A DNA stretch of 64,000 nt from Endobacter medicaginis (GTDB lineage Bacteria; Pseudomonadota; Alphaproteobacteria; Acetobacterales; Acetobacteraceae), in NCBI RefSeq assembly GCF_014192375.1, contig NZ_JACHXV010000006.1, positions 210,282 through 274,281 of the forward strand, written 5' to 3'. The first letter of the stretch is position 1, and each line of letters starts with the position of its first letter. Made by a program: the position numbers and the translations under genes. The notes under the pieces were generated by a model. That model was not told where the DNA came from. It saw nothing but the letters and a program-made list of their open reading frames with translations, and searched no databases. Shown here piece by piece: positions 46,578 through 56,365 of the stretch.

Positions 46578-49247
46578 ATGACCGATGTCGTCGTCGTCGA
46601 ATCGCCGGCCAAGGCGAAGACGATCAACAAATATCTCGGCGACGATTTCACCGTGCTCGCCAGTTTCGGCCATGTGCGCGACCTGCCGCCGCGTGACGGC
46701 TCGGTGCGGCCGGACGAGAATTTCGCCATGGACTGGGAGGCCGACGAGCGCGGCGTGCGGCAGGTCGCGGCGATCGCCAAGGCGCTCAAGGGGGCCAGGC
46801 GTCTGTATCTGGCCACCGACCCGGATCGCGAGGGCGAGGCGATCTCGTGGCACGTGCGTGCCATGCTGGAGAGCAAGGGCGCGCTGAAGGGCGTCGAGGT
46901 CGAACGCGTCACCTTCAACGAGATCACCAAGACCGCCGTGCGCCATGCGATGGCCAACCCGCGCGATCTCGACCATCCGCTGATCGAGGCCTATCTGGCG
47001 CGGCGCGCGCTCGATTACCTGGTGGGATTTACGCTGTCGCCGGTGCTGTGGCGCAAGCTGCCCGGTTCGCGTTCGGCCGGGCGCGTGCAGTCGGTGGCAT
47101 TGCGGCTGATCTGCGAGCGGGAAGCCGAGATCGAGGTGTTCCGGGCCCGGGAATACTGGACCGTGCTGGCGCATCTGACCACCCCGGCCGGCGCGCCGTT
47201 CACCGCCCGGCTGACGCATCTGGACGGAAAGAAACTCGACCAGTTCGCGCTTGCGAACGAGGCGGCGGCGCAGGCTGCGAAGGCGGCGGTGCAGCAGGCC
47301 GCGCTGTCGGTCGCCTCTGTCGAGCGCAAGCGGGTCAAGCGCAACCCGCCGCCGCCCTTCACCACCTCGACGCTGCAGATGGACGCCTCGCGCAAGCTGG
47401 GCCTGGGCGCGCAGCAGACCATGCGCGTCGCCCAGCAGCTTTACGAGGGGGTGGAGGTCGGCGGCGAGACGGTGGGTCTGATCACCTACATGCGAACCGA
47501 CGGCGTGCAGATGGCGCGCGAGGCGATCGATTCGATCCGCGCCCATGTCGCCGCCGAGTTCGGCGCCGATTATCGACCGGCCGCGGCGCGCGAATACTCG
47601 ACCAAGGCGCGCAACGCTCAGGAGGCGCACGAGGCGGTGCGGCCGACCGATGTCGCACGCACGCCGGCCTCGGTGGCCCGCTATCTGTCGGCCGAGCAGG
47701 CCAAGCTCTACGAGCTGATCTGGAAGCGTGCGGTGGCCAGCCAGATGGCCTCGGCCGAGCTCGACCAGGTGAGTGTCGACATCGCGGGCGCGGGGGGTGT
47801 GATCCTGCGCGCCACCGGCTCGATCATCGCCTTCGACGGGTTCCTGCGGCTGTATCGCGAGGGGACCGACGAGGATACGAAGGGCGAGGACGATGAAAGC
47901 CGCATGCTGCCGCCGATGGCGGAGCGCGACGGGCTCGCCACCGGCCAGATCGACGCCGAGCAGCATTTCACCCAGCCGCCGCCACGCTATTCCGAGGCGA
48001 GTCTGGTCAAGAAGATGGAGGAGATCGGCATCGGCCGGCCCTCCACCTATGCCTCGATCCTGTCGGTGCTGCGCGATCGCAATTACGTGCGCCTGGAGAG
48101 CCGGCGCTTCGTGCCCGAGGATCGCGGCCGGCTGGTGACCGCCTTCCTGGTCAGCTTCTTCGAGCGCTATGTCGATCCGCAGTTCACCGCCGGTCTGGAA
48201 ACGCAGCTCGACGAGATTTCGGACGGGCGGATCGACTGGCATGCGGTGATGCACGCCTTCTGGGAGGATTTTTCCCGCGCGGTCGGGCAGACCACCGAGC
48301 TGAAGATCTCCGATGTGATCGACGCGCTCGATCGCGATCTGGGCAACCACTTCTTCCCGGAGCGCGAAGATGGCGGCGATCCGCGGGCCTGCACTGCCTG
48401 CGGCACCGGTCGGCTCGGGCTCAAGCTCGGCCGGCATGGCAGCTTCATCGGCTGCTCGAACTATCCGGCCTGCCAGTTTACCCGGCCGCTCAAGGTCGCA
48501 GAGGCCGGCGGTGAGGGCGGCGATACGCTCAGCGAGGGACAACGCTCGCTCGGCACCCATCCCGAGACCGGCGAGGAGATCACCGTGCGGCGCGGCCCTT
48601 ACGGGCTGTATGTGCAGCAGGGTGAGCCCGATCCGGCGGACAAGAAGGCCAAGCCGCGCCGCACCTCGCTGCCGCGCGGGCTGGAGGGCGACCGCATCAC
48701 GCTCGAACAGGCGCTCGGGCTGTTGTCACTGCCGAGGCTGGTGGGCCTGCATCCGGAGACCGGCGAGCCGATCGAGGCGGGGTTGGGCCGATTCGGGCCG
48801 TTCGTGAAGATGGGGGCGATCTTCGCCTCGCTCGATCGCGACGACGACGTTCTTGTGGTGGGGCTCAATCGCGCCGTCGACGTGCTGGCGCGCAAGCTGG
48901 CCTCGATCCGCGCACTCGGCGAGCACCCGAAGGACCACGCCCCGGTGGTGATCAAGAAGGGTCGGTTCGGGCCCTATGTCCAGCATGGCAGCATGGTCGC
49001 CAACCTGCCGCGCGGCGTCGACATGAACGATCTCACGATGGATGAGGCGGTCGCACTGCTGGCCGAGAAGGGCAAGCCGCTGAAGCCGAAGGGCGCCAAG
49101 GGCAAGGCCGCGAAGGCGCCGGCGAAAAAGGCGGCGCCGGCGACAGGCGAAGCCGCTCCGCGCAAGGCGCCGGCGAAGGCACCCGCGGCACGCAAGCCCG
49201 CCGCGAAGAAGGCCGCCGCGAAGCCCGCCGCGAAGAAGGCCGGCTGA
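46578..49247 (+). CDS. topA: DNA topoisomerase I
   Basis: An 889-residue type IA topoisomerase that relaxes negative supercoils. The Toprim start is MTDVVVVESPAKAKTINKYLG, followed by ATDPDREGEAISWH. The active-site tyrosine is in GLITYMRTDGVQM and the RPSTYASIL motif is present. A C4 zinc finger CTACGTGRLGLKLGRHGSFIGCSNYPACQF is followed by three glycine-rich repeats, and a Lys/Ala tail makes up about the last 60 residues. An ATG at 46566 is four codons earlier but sits one base after GAGGGG, so I prefer 46578. It follows dprA after a 240-base gap that probably holds its promoter. Confidence 0.97.
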   Translation: MTDVVVVESPAKAKTINKYLGDDFTVLASFGHVRDLPPRDGSVRPDENFAMDWEADERGVRQVAAIAKALKGARRLYLATDPDREGEAISWHVRAMLESKGALKGVEVERVTFNEITKTAVRHAMANPRDLDHPLIEAYLARRALDYLVGFTLSPVLWRKLPGSRSAGRVQSVALRLICEREAEIEVFRAREYWTVLAHLTTPAGAPFTARLTHLDGKKLDQFALANEAAAQAAKAAVQQAALSVASVERKRVKRNPPPPFTTSTLQMDASRKLGLGAQQTMRVAQQLYEGVEVGGETVGLITYMRTDGVQMAREAIDSIRAHVAAEFGADYRPAAAREYSTKARNAQEAHEAVRPTDVARTPASVARYLSAEQAKLYELIWKRAVASQMASAELDQVSVDIAGAGGVILRATGSIIAFDGFLRLYREGTDEDTKGEDDESRMLPPMAERDGLATGQIDAEQHFTQPPPRYSEASLVKKMEEIGIGRPSTYASILSVLRDRNYVRLESRRFVPEDRGRLVTAFLVSFFERYVDPQFTAGLETQLDEISDGRIDWHAVMHAFWEDFSRAVGQTTELKISDVIDALDRDLGNHFFPEREDGGDPRACTACGTGRLGLKLGRHGSFIGCSNYPACQFTRPLKVAEAGGEGGDTLSEGQRSLGTHPETGEEITVRRGPYGLYVQQGEPDPADKKAKPRRTSLPRGLEGDRITLEQALGLLSLPRLVGLHPETGEPIEAGLGRFGPFVKMGAIFASLDRDDDVLVVGLNRAVDVLARKLASIRALGEHPKDHAPVVIKKGRFGPYVQHGSMVANLPRGVDMNDLTMDEAVALLAEKGKPLKPKGAKGKAAKAPAKKAAPATGEAAPRKAPAKAPAARKPAAKKAAAKPAAKKAG

Positions 49248-49250
49248 GCG

Positions 49251-51545
49251 GTGGCCGGGCGTCGCAAGGGGGGTGGCGGGCCCTCCCCCGCGCGACCCGG
49301 AAAGCCGAAGCGGGAGAAGGGCGGCGGCGAGGCGCCCGTCGCGATGCCGTCGCGGGCCGAAATCAAGGCCTATATCGCCTCGCAGCAGGGCCGGGTCGGC
49401 AAGCGGGAGATCGCGCGCGCCTTCCGTCTCGGCCCCGAGCACCGCGTCGCCCTGCGCGGCATCCTGCGTTCGCTGGCGCATGAGGGCGAGGTCGCGCCCG
49501 CCGGCGCGCGCCGGTTCCGGGCTCCGGGGCGGCTGCCGGAGGCGGCGGTGGTGCAGATCACCGGCACCGACCGCGACGGCGATCCGATCGGCCGGCCGGT
49601 GGAGTGGGAGGGCGAAGGTCCGGTCCCGATGGTGCTGATGGCGCCGGAACCGCGCGGGCGCGCAGCACTCGCGCCGGGACAGCGTGTGCTGGCGAAACTG
49701 CGCCCGATCGGCGGCAACAAGTATGAGGGGCGCACGCTCAAGCGGCTCGGCGAGAGCGCCCCGCGCGTGCTCGGGCTGCTGCGCGCGAGCGAGGATGTGC
49801 GCCATGAGGGTGCGCTGCGGCTGGTGCCGACCGACCGGCGCGCCAAGGCGGAGTGGCTGGTGCCCGAGGGCGAGACGATGGGCGCCGAGCCGGGAGAAAT
49901 CTGTCTCGCCGAGCCCCTGCCGCAATCGCTGCACCGCGCACCCTACGGGCTGAAGCCGGTGCGCATCGTCGAGCGGCTGGGGCGGATGGGCGATGCGCGC
50001 TCGGTGAGCCTGATCTGCCTCTACACGCACGATATTCCGCAGGTGTTCCCGCCGGAAGCGCTGGAACAGGCGAGAAAGGCCCGCGGTGTCGCGCTGGGCC
50101 GGCGCACCGACCTGCGCGACCTGCCCCTGGTGACGATCGACGGCGAGGATGCGCGTGATTTCGACGACGCGGTGTTCGCCGAACCGGTCGAGGGCGGCGG
50201 ATTGCGGCTCGTGGTCGCGATCGCCGATGTCGCTTGGTATGTTCGGCCCGGCACGCCGCTGGATGTGGAGGCGAGGAAGCGCGGCAATTCGTGCTATTTC
50301 CCCGACCGCGTGGTGCCGATGCTGCCGGAGGCGCTGTCGAACGGCTGGTGCTCGCTCAAGCCCCGCGAGGAACGCGGCTGCCTGTTCGTCGAGATGCAGA
50401 TCGACCCGCAGGGGCGCAAGATCGCCCATCGCTTCGGGCGCGGACTGATGCGCAGCTTCGCGCGCCTCACCTACACCGAGGTACAGCAGGCACGCGACGA
50501 GGGCTCGACCCCCGAAGGCGTGCCGCCCGGGTTGATCGACGCGTTGTACGAGGCGTTCGGGGCGCTGCTGGGCGCACGGCGGGACCGCGGCACGCTCGAT
50601 CTCGACCTGCCGGAACGCAAGGTGGTGCTCGACGAGGCGGGCAAGGTCGCCGAAATCAAGCCGCGCCCGCGTCTGGACAGCCACCGGCTGATCGAGGAAT
50701 TCATGGTGCTGGCCAATGTCGCCGCCGCGGAGGAACTCGAACGGCTGCGCCAGCCGGCGCAATATCGCGTCCATGCCCCGCCCGGCGACGAGAAGCTCGA
50801 GAACCTGCGCGGGTTTCTCTCCACCCTCGGCCTGAGCCTCAAGCCGGGCGGTGAGTTGCGGCCGGCGGATCTCGATGCGGTGCTGCAACAGGTAGTGGGG
50901 ACCGAGGCGGCGGCGCAGGTCAACGAGGCAGTACTGCGCGCGCAGAGTCAGGCCGAATACAGCCCCGACAATATCGGTCATTTCGGCCTCGCTCTGCCGA
51001 AATACGCCCATTTCACCTCGCCAATCCGTCGCTATGCCGATCTGATGGTGCATCGCGCGCTGATCACCGGGCTGAAACTGGGCCTGGGCGGCCTGGGCGA
51101 CGGCGAGGCGGCGGAGTTCGAGGCGACCGCCGAACACATCACCGCCACCGAACGGCGCGCCGCACTCGCCGAGCGCGATGCGATCGACCGTTACCTTGCT
51201 GCCTACATGGCCGACAAAATCGGCGCCCGCTTCGCCGCCCGTATATCCGGGGTGACCCGTTTCGGGCTATTCGTGACGGTGATCGAGAATGGCGCCAGCG
51301 GGCTGGTGCCGATCGCCACTCTGCCGGACGATTACTGGGTGCACGACGAGACCGCACAGGCGCTGATCGGACGGCGCACCCACCGCCGCTTCACCCTCGC
51401 GCAACCCGTCGAGGTGGTGCTGGTCGAGGCGACGCCGATCACCGGCGGGATGGTGTTCGCGCTGGCCGGAGAAGGCCCGTCCCGCCATGGGACCGGGCGG
51501 CAGGACGGCCGCACGAGCTCCCGCAAGCCGGGCCGGCGACGCTGA
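49251..51545 (+). CDS. rnr: ribonuclease R
   Basis: A 764-residue 3'-to-5' exoribonuclease that degrades structured RNA. A basic N-terminus (KGGGGPSPARPGKPKREKGG) leads to a winged-helix and cold-shock domains. The RNB catalytic core reads LVTIDGEDARDFDDAVFAEP, then CYFPDRVVPMLPEALSNGWCSLKP and YAHFTSPIRRYADLMVHRAL. A C-terminal S1 domain is GARFAARISGVTRFGLFVTVIENGASGLV. The GTG start is only three bases after the topA stop, so the two are co-translated. The basic tail after S1 is short. Confidence 0.96.
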   Translation: MAGRRKGGGGPSPARPGKPKREKGGGEAPVAMPSRAEIKAYIASQQGRVGKREIARAFRLGPEHRVALRGILRSLAHEGEVAPAGARRFRAPGRLPEAAVVQITGTDRDGDPIGRPVEWEGEGPVPMVLMAPEPRGRAALAPGQRVLAKLRPIGGNKYEGRTLKRLGESAPRVLGLLRASEDVRHEGALRLVPTDRRAKAEWLVPEGETMGAEPGEICLAEPLPQSLHRAPYGLKPVRIVERLGRMGDARSVSLICLYTHDIPQVFPPEALEQARKARGVALGRRTDLRDLPLVTIDGEDARDFDDAVFAEPVEGGGLRLVVAIADVAWYVRPGTPLDVEARKRGNSCYFPDRVVPMLPEALSNGWCSLKPREERGCLFVEMQIDPQGRKIAHRFGRGLMRSFARLTYTEVQQARDEGSTPEGVPPGLIDALYEAFGALLGARRDRGTLDLDLPERKVVLDEAGKVAEIKPRPRLDSHRLIEEFMVLANVAAAEELERLRQPAQYRVHAPPGDEKLENLRGFLSTLGLSLKPGGELRPADLDAVLQQVVGTEAAAQVNEAVLRAQSQAEYSPDNIGHFGLALPKYAHFTSPIRRYADLMVHRALITGLKLGLGGLGDGEAAEFEATAEHITATERRAALAERDAIDRYLAAYMADKIGARFAARISGVTRFGLFVTVIENGASGLVPIATLPDDYWVHDETAQALIGRRTHRRFTLAQPVEVVLVEATPITGGMVFALAGEGPSRHGTGRQDGRTSSRKPGRRR

Positions 51546-51555
51546 GGCGCGCGCG

Positions 51556-53229
51556 ATGCGGCCGCCTCGCCTCCCGTCCGGTCTGACACCGGCGTGGCGC
51601 ACGCGCCGCGTGCGCGCCGGCGTCGCCGCCCTCTTGCTGGCGGTCTGTCTGACGGCGTCCCTGGGCCGGGCGGTGGCACAGACCACGCTCGACGGCGCCG
51701 ACCAGGCCGCCGGTACGGCCGCACCCGATGCGGGCGGCTTCGATCCGGCCCTGTCGGCCTCGGTGATCGGCGCCGGCCTGCGCTTCATGCTGCCACGCAC
51801 GCTCGAACCCTACACCGCGGCCCAGCTCGCGCTGTGGGGGCTGAACGGGCTGACCGCGATCGATCCGTCGCTGCTCGTATCCCAGCAGGGCGGCGCGCTG
51901 CGCCTCACCCAGGGGCGGCTGACGCTGTTCGTCGGACCTGCCCCGGCAGCCGGTGACATCGAGGGCTGGGCGCGCAGCGCCAGCGCGATGGCCGCGCGCG
52001 CCTATGGCGGATCGCCGACGGTGCGCGCGGCAGGCGCGCAGGCGATGCTGCAGAGCTTCTTCGACGAGATGTTCAACCATATGGACCCGTATTCGCGTTA
52101 CGTGCCGCCCGAGCCGGCGGATGCGGAGCGCGACCGTCGCACCGGCGGGGCAGCCAGCGCGGGGATCAGCCTTGTCGATGGCGACCGCTACCCCACCATC
52201 AGCGACGTCAACGCCAACGGGCCTGCCTGGGCGGCCGGAGTCAGTGCCGGCTGGTCGGTCATCGAGGTCGATGGCCGCTCGACGCGCGGCCAGCCGGCTG
52301 CGGTGGTCGAGGGCTGGATGCGCGGGACGGCCGGCACACCGCTGAGCCTGACCCTGCGCGGCGCGCGCGGGCGGCAGGCAGGACGCAGTGAAGGTCGCAG
52401 CGAGACCCGCTCCGTCAGCCTGCAGCGTGCGTCGGTGCCGCCAGAGACGGTGTTCGCGTTCCGCAACGACAACATCCTGATCCTGCGCATCACCGGCTTC
52501 GCCGGCGACACCGCCCAGGAGGTGAGCGAGTTCCTCGACGAGGCCACCCATCAGGGCTCGGCGAAGCTCAAGGGGGTCATCATCGACCTGCGCGGCAATC
52601 GCGGCGGCGTGCTCCAGCAGGCGGTGACCACCGTGGCGCTGCTGCTCGATCGGGGCGTGGCGGTCATCACCAGGGGGCGCGATCCGGAGGCCAACCATGT
52701 CTGGTCGGTCGCCGGGGGCGATCTCACCGATGGCGCGCCGATCGCGATCCTGGTCGATGGCCGCACGGCGAGTGCGGCCGAGGTCATGGCGGCCGCACTC
52801 GCCGACCAGCGCCGTGCGGTGGTGATCGGCTCGGCGACGCTGGGCAAGGGGCTGGTGCAGACGATCGGCCAGATGCCGGATGGCGGCGAGCTGTTCGTGA
52901 CCTGGAGCCGGATGCTGGCCCCCCAGGGCTGGCCGTTGCAGGGCCTGGGCGTGCTGCCGGAAATCTGCACCGCGGGTGGTGCCGACCAGATCGCCAACCA
53001 GATGGCCGCACTGGGCGGCGGCCACGACCTGCTGGAGGACGCGCTGGTGGAGTGGCGCCGGTCGCGCGCGCCGCTGCCGTCGTCACGGGTGCTGGATCTG
53101 CGTGCGAACTGCCCGGCCGCGATCGGCACGGATGCCGATCTGGAGGTCGCCCGCACGCTGGTCGGCGACCCCACCCGCTACCACGCCGCGCTGGTGCCGC
53201 CGCAGGACCCCAATGCACCCCCAGAGTGA
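51556..53229 (+). CDS. ctpA: C-terminal processing peptidase, S41 family
   Basis: A 557-residue exported serine protease. Signal peptide: VRAGVAALLLAVCLTASLGRAVAQ. A PDZ-like segment lies around residues 190-290 (ISLVDGDRYPTISDVNANGPAWAAGVSAGWSVIEVDGR). The S41 core has ILRITGFAGDTAQEV, GVIIDLRGNRGGVLQQAV, the nucleophile serine in DGRTASAAEVMAAAL and the lysine in SATLGKGLVQT. Signature and catalytic dyad are complete. In alphaproteobacteria such proteases trim envelope proteins. It follows rnr after ten bases and precedes a DUF1491 gene. Confidence 0.9.
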   Translation: MRPPRLPSGLTPAWRTRRVRAGVAALLLAVCLTASLGRAVAQTTLDGADQAAGTAAPDAGGFDPALSASVIGAGLRFMLPRTLEPYTAAQLALWGLNGLTAIDPSLLVSQQGGALRLTQGRLTLFVGPAPAAGDIEGWARSASAMAARAYGGSPTVRAAGAQAMLQSFFDEMFNHMDPYSRYVPPEPADAERDRRTGGAASAGISLVDGDRYPTISDVNANGPAWAAGVSAGWSVIEVDGRSTRGQPAAVVEGWMRGTAGTPLSLTLRGARGRQAGRSEGRSETRSVSLQRASVPPETVFAFRNDNILILRITGFAGDTAQEVSEFLDEATHQGSAKLKGVIIDLRGNRGGVLQQAVTTVALLLDRGVAVITRGRDPEANHVWSVAGGDLTDGAPIAILVDGRTASAAEVMAAALADQRRAVVIGSATLGKGLVQTIGQMPDGGELFVTWSRMLAPQGWPLQGLGVLPEICTAGGADQIANQMAALGGGHDLLEDALVEWRRSRAPLPSSRVLDLRANCPAAIGTDADLEVARTLVGDPTRYHAALVPPQDPNAPPE

Positions 53230-53241
53230 AGGTCCGTCCCG

Positions 53242-53580
53242 ATGAGCGAACCCAGGCTGCGCACCGGATTATGGGTCGGCATGGCCGCGTTGCACGCCGG
53301 CCAGCAGGGCGTGTTCGCGCTGGTGCTCAGGCATGGCGACGACGATGCGGGTGGCGTGCTGGCGGTGCTGCGCGACCATTCCGGACAGTTCAGCGTGCTG
53401 AGCCAGACCCGCGATGCGGAGGGTCGGCAGGCCTGGCTGCGCGGCACCGGTCCGGAGCCGGTCGACGAGGCGACCGCGAATGCCTATGTTGCGCGGCAGA
53501 CGGCGCGCGACCCGGATCTGTGGGTGGTGGAGTTCGACGGCCCGACCCTGATGCCGCCGTTCGAGGCGAAACTGCTGTAG
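53242..53580 (+). CDS. DUF1491 family protein
   Basis: A 112-residue cytoplasmic protein. LRTGLWVGMAALHAGQQGVFALVLRHGDDDAGGVLAVL and RDPDLWVVEFDGPTLMPPF match DUF1491, a family restricted mainly to alphaproteobacteria and of unknown function. It comes 12 bases after ctpA, so it is the last gene of the topA-rnr-ctpA run; a hairpin follows its stop. Confidence 0.85.
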   Translation: MSEPRLRTGLWVGMAALHAGQQGVFALVLRHGDDDAGGVLAVLRDHSGQFSVLSQTRDAEGRQAWLRGTGPEPVDEATANAYVARQTARDPDLWVVEFDGPTLMPPFEAKLL

Positions 53581-53587
53581 TCCAGCC

Positions 53588-53607
53588 CTGTGGCGTCTGT
53601 GCCACAG
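53588..53607 (+). terminator. hairpin after the DUF1491 gene
   Basis: CTGTGGC-GTCTGT-GCCACAG, a 7-bp perfect stem eight bases after the stop. No T run follows, so if it ends transcription it is weak or Rho-assisted. Confidence 0.4.
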
Positions 53608-53689
53608 ATTGCGCTGACCGATCGTTCAGTCCAGACGTGGGACAGAACGAAACCGTCGCCGGGGCGTAGGATCGGTGCCGGATGGGATG

Positions 53690-53707
53690 CGACCCGCTGA
53701 CGGGTCG
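53690..53707 (+). promoter_or_regulatory. 5'-leader hairpin of the ompA-like gene
   Basis: CGACCCG-CTGA-CGGGTCG, a perfect 7-bp stem just upstream of GGTTGGGG and the ATG at 53722. It could shield or stabilise the leader of what is probably an abundant outer-membrane protein message. Confidence 0.45.
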
Positions 53708-53721
53708 GTTGGGGAATTGAG

Positions 53722-54861
53722 ATGACGAAGCTGAACCTGCGGGTATCAACCGCGCTCGCCAGCCTGGCCGCCTGCGGCGCAACGGCACTGCTTGTTGCTC
53801 CGACCGTCGCCTTCGCGCAGCCGATCCACGGCATCTATGTCAGCCTCGGCGCCGGCGGCAATCTGCTGCAGGACGAGACGCTGAAGCAGTCGTCGCAGTT
53901 CCCCTCCGGGCGGCTGCGCTTCGGCGGCGGCCTCGCCGGGGCGGGCGCGGTCGGCTGGGGCTTCGGCAACGGCTTCCGCGTCGAGGTCGAGGGCAATTAC
54001 CGCCAGAACGGGCTGCAGCATTTTCTCGGCACGGCGTTTCCGACCAGTTCGGGCGGCAAGCAAGAGAACTATGGCGGCATGCTCAACGTGCTGTTCGACA
54101 TGGATATCGGCCGCAACTGGATCTATCCGTATTTCGGCGCCGGTGTCGGTTACAGCTGGACGCGACTCGATACCTGGTATTCGGGGTCGAACTATCCCTA
54201 CGTGAACAATATCCAGGGCACCGACGGCAATTTCGCCTACCAGGGCATTTTCGGCCTGTCGTTCCCGATCGCGTTCGCGCCGGGTCTGTCGATGACCGCC
54301 GAATACCGCTTCTTCAGCGTGCTCGGCGACGAGCATTTCGGTGGCAACGCGTTCGGTGCGAACAACAGCCTCACCCACGGCGTCCAGCAGGGCCGTCAGT
54401 CGATCAAGACCGACTACAACCACTCGGCGATGCTCGGCCTGCGCTATGCGTTCGACACCGCGCCGCCGCCGGTCGCGGCCCCTGCCCCAGTCAGCGCCCC
54501 GGCCCCCGAGGCGGCGCGCACCTATCTGGTGTTCTTCGACTGGGATCGCTCGAACCTCACGCCCCGCGCACGCCAGATCGTCGCCGAGGCGGCCCAGGCC
54601 TCCACCCACGTGCAGACCACGCGCATCGAGGTCAACGGCTACACCGACACCTCCTCCGCCCGCGGCGGCGCTGCGGGTGCGAAATACAACGAGGGCCTGT
54701 CGGTCCGTCGCGCCACCACCGTCAAGGCCGAGTTGATCCATGACGGCGTGCCGGCCTCGGCGATCGACATCCATGGCTATGGCGAGAGCCATCCGCTGGT
54801 GCCGACCGGCCCGAACGCCCGCGAGCCGCAGAACCGCCGCGTGGAAATCATCCTGCACTGA
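53722..54861 (+). CDS. OmpA-family outer-membrane protein
   Basis: A 379-residue porin-like protein. The signal peptide ends AAPT-like at LLVAPTVAFAQ. Residues 32-245 form an eight-strand-type barrel (GIYVSLGAGGNLLQDETLKQS, FEVEGNYRQ-like repeats of aromatic and glycine residues, MTAEYRFFSVLGDE, HSAMLGLRYAF). A Pro/Ala linker (PPPVAAPAPVSAPAPEAA) leads to the C-terminal OmpA domain: YLVFFDWDRSNLTPRARQIVAEAA, VNGYTDTSSARGGAAGAKYNEGLSVRRA, GYGESHPLVPTG. This domain holds the peptidoglycan by a conserved Asp/Arg pair. It has its own leader hairpin, and its stop overlaps the next ATG (TGATG). Confidence 0.93.
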   Translation: MTKLNLRVSTALASLAACGATALLVAPTVAFAQPIHGIYVSLGAGGNLLQDETLKQSSQFPSGRLRFGGGLAGAGAVGWGFGNGFRVEVEGNYRQNGLQHFLGTAFPTSSGGKQENYGGMLNVLFDMDIGRNWIYPYFGAGVGYSWTRLDTWYSGSNYPYVNNIQGTDGNFAYQGIFGLSFPIAFAPGLSMTAEYRFFSVLGDEHFGGNAFGANNSLTHGVQQGRQSIKTDYNHSAMLGLRYAFDTAPPPVAAPAPVSAPAPEAARTYLVFFDWDRSNLTPRARQIVAEAAQASTHVQTTRIEVNGYTDTSSARGGAAGAKYNEGLSVRRATTVKAELIHDGVPASAIDIHGYGESHPLVPTGPNAREPQNRRVEIILH

Positions 54862-55829
54862 TGCGGCTGCCGACCCGGCGGGCGGTCATCGCCGGGGGCG
54901 CGGCCGGAGCCGTCCTGTCGGCCGCGCGGGCCAACGAGGCGCGGGCACTGATGGAGCTGGACTCGGCGCCTCGGCGCGTGCTCTGGCCCGGGCCGCCGCC
55001 CGGCCGGCTGCGTGCCGGCGCCGGGCTGTCGGGCCCGCCGCGCCCGACCCGTCACGGCGCGATCGACCATATCGCCGCGCCATTTCTTGCCATTTTCCGT
55101 CCCGAACGACCGAACGGCGCGGCCATGCTGGTCAGCGGGGGCGGCGGATATGAGTATATCGAGATCGGGCCGGAGGCACTGCCGGCGGCGCGCTGGCTCA
55201 ACAGTCTCGGCATCACCGCCTACGTGCTCGGCTACCGCCTGCCACCGGAGGGCTGGGCGGGTGTCGGCCTCGCACCGCTCGCCGATGCGCAGCGCGCCAT
55301 CCGGCTGATCCGGGCCGGTGCCGCGGCCGACAGACTCGATCCGCACCGCGTGGGCGTGATGGGATTCTCCGCCGGCGGACATCTGAGCGCGATGGCGGCG
55401 ACCAGCCCCTCCTGGCCGGCCTATCCGCCGATCGATGCGGCGGACCGGCTGTCCGACCGCCCTGCCCTGGCGATGCTGGTCTATCCGGTCATCACCGTCG
55501 AGGCACCCTATCAGACCACCCATACCGCCAGGGTGCTGCTCGCCGGGGATGATGGCGCCGCCAATGCCGCCCGCTGGTCGGCGCAGACCCATGTCGGTCG
55601 CGCCACCCCGCCGGTCTTCATGGCCCAGGCACAAGACGATCCGGTCGCCAGCCCCGACAACACCGCGATCATGCTCGCGGCCTGTCAGGCGGCGGGCGTA
55701 CCCTGCGAGCGACATCTCTATGCCACCGGCGGGCATGGTTTCGGGATGGGTCGCCCCGGCACGGCGTCGATGCTATGGCCCGGGCCCGGACGGGCCTGGC
55801 TGGCGGCGCGAGGATTCGCCAGCCCCTGA
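54861..55829 (+). CDS. exported alpha/beta hydrolase, acetyl-xylan-esterase-like
   Basis: A 322-residue hydrolase with a twin-arginine signal (TRRAVIAGGAAGAVLSAARA). The fold reads AAMLVSGGGGYEYIEIGPEALPAARWLNSLGITAYVLGYRLP, the nucleophile is in GVMGFSAGGHLSAMAA, the acid is likely in AQDDPVAS and the histidine in GGHGFGMG. This pattern is shared with BD-FAE-type and acetyl-xylan-esterase-related enzymes that remove acyl groups from polysaccharides. It starts on the last base of the OmpA-family stop, so it is coupled to it. The polymer substrate is unknown. Confidence 0.85.
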   Translation: MRLPTRRAVIAGGAAGAVLSAARANEARALMELDSAPRRVLWPGPPPGRLRAGAGLSGPPRPTRHGAIDHIAAPFLAIFRPERPNGAAMLVSGGGGYEYIEIGPEALPAARWLNSLGITAYVLGYRLPPEGWAGVGLAPLADAQRAIRLIRAGAAADRLDPHRVGVMGFSAGGHLSAMAATSPSWPAYPPIDAADRLSDRPALAMLVYPVITVEAPYQTTHTARVLLAGDDGAANAARWSAQTHVGRATPPVFMAQAQDDPVASPDNTAIMLAACQAAGVPCERHLYATGGHGFGMGRPGTASMLWPGPGRAWLAARGFASP

Positions 55830-56321
55830 TCAGAAGCGCGTCTGTTCCGCCTGCACTGCGCGATGGATCGCCGGGCGGCCGCCCAGCGCGAACACGATTT
55901 CAGCGAGCACGAAGAGCGGGCCGACCAGCAGGCCGCGCAGATCGTCGATGAAGGCCGGCTTGCGGCCCTCGATGGCATGGCCGGCGAACTGGATCGCCCA
56001 ACCCAGCACGAACGTGCCAATCCCGGTCGCGAGCCAGACCGGTGTTGCGGCACGGCCGATCGCGAGCCCGGCCAGGCAGGCAAGTGCCAGTACCGCCGCC
56101 ATCGCCCAGCCAAACGGCCGGTCGAGCCGCAGATACCAGATCGTCGCGGCCAGGGCCGCAAGCATGGCCGGCGTGAGCGCGACAGCGCCGACCGGCACCA
56201 CCGGCCGTGACAGCAGCACCACCACCGCCAGCACGATCAGCGGAATGCCGATCATGTGGGTGGCGATGTTGCGCGGATTGCGGTGATAGGCGGCATATTT
56301 CGCCAGATGATGCACGAGCAT
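55830..56321 (-). CDS. Mpo1-like (DUF962) membrane protein
   Basis: A 163-residue membrane protein with three or four hydrophobic helices. YAAYHRNPRNIATHMIGIPLIVLA and IQFAGHAIEGRKPAF are the conserved His-rich segments of the Mpo1/YGL010w family (DUF962). In yeast this is an iron-dependent 2-hydroxy fatty acid dioxygenase. Whether the bacterial protein has this activity is not established. It converges on the esterase with adjacent stops. Confidence 0.87.
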   Translation of the reverse strand: MLVHHLAKYAAYHRNPRNIATHMIGIPLIVLAVVVLLSRPVVPVGAVALTPAMLAALAATIWYLRLDRPFGWAMAAVLALACLAGLAIGRAATPVWLATGIGTFVLGWAIQFAGHAIEGRKPAFIDDLRGLLVGPLFVLAEIVFALGGRPAIHRAVQAEQTRF

Positions 56322-56365
56322 CGCGTCCTCCCGTTGGTTTTGCGGCAGGATAGCAGAATGTGACG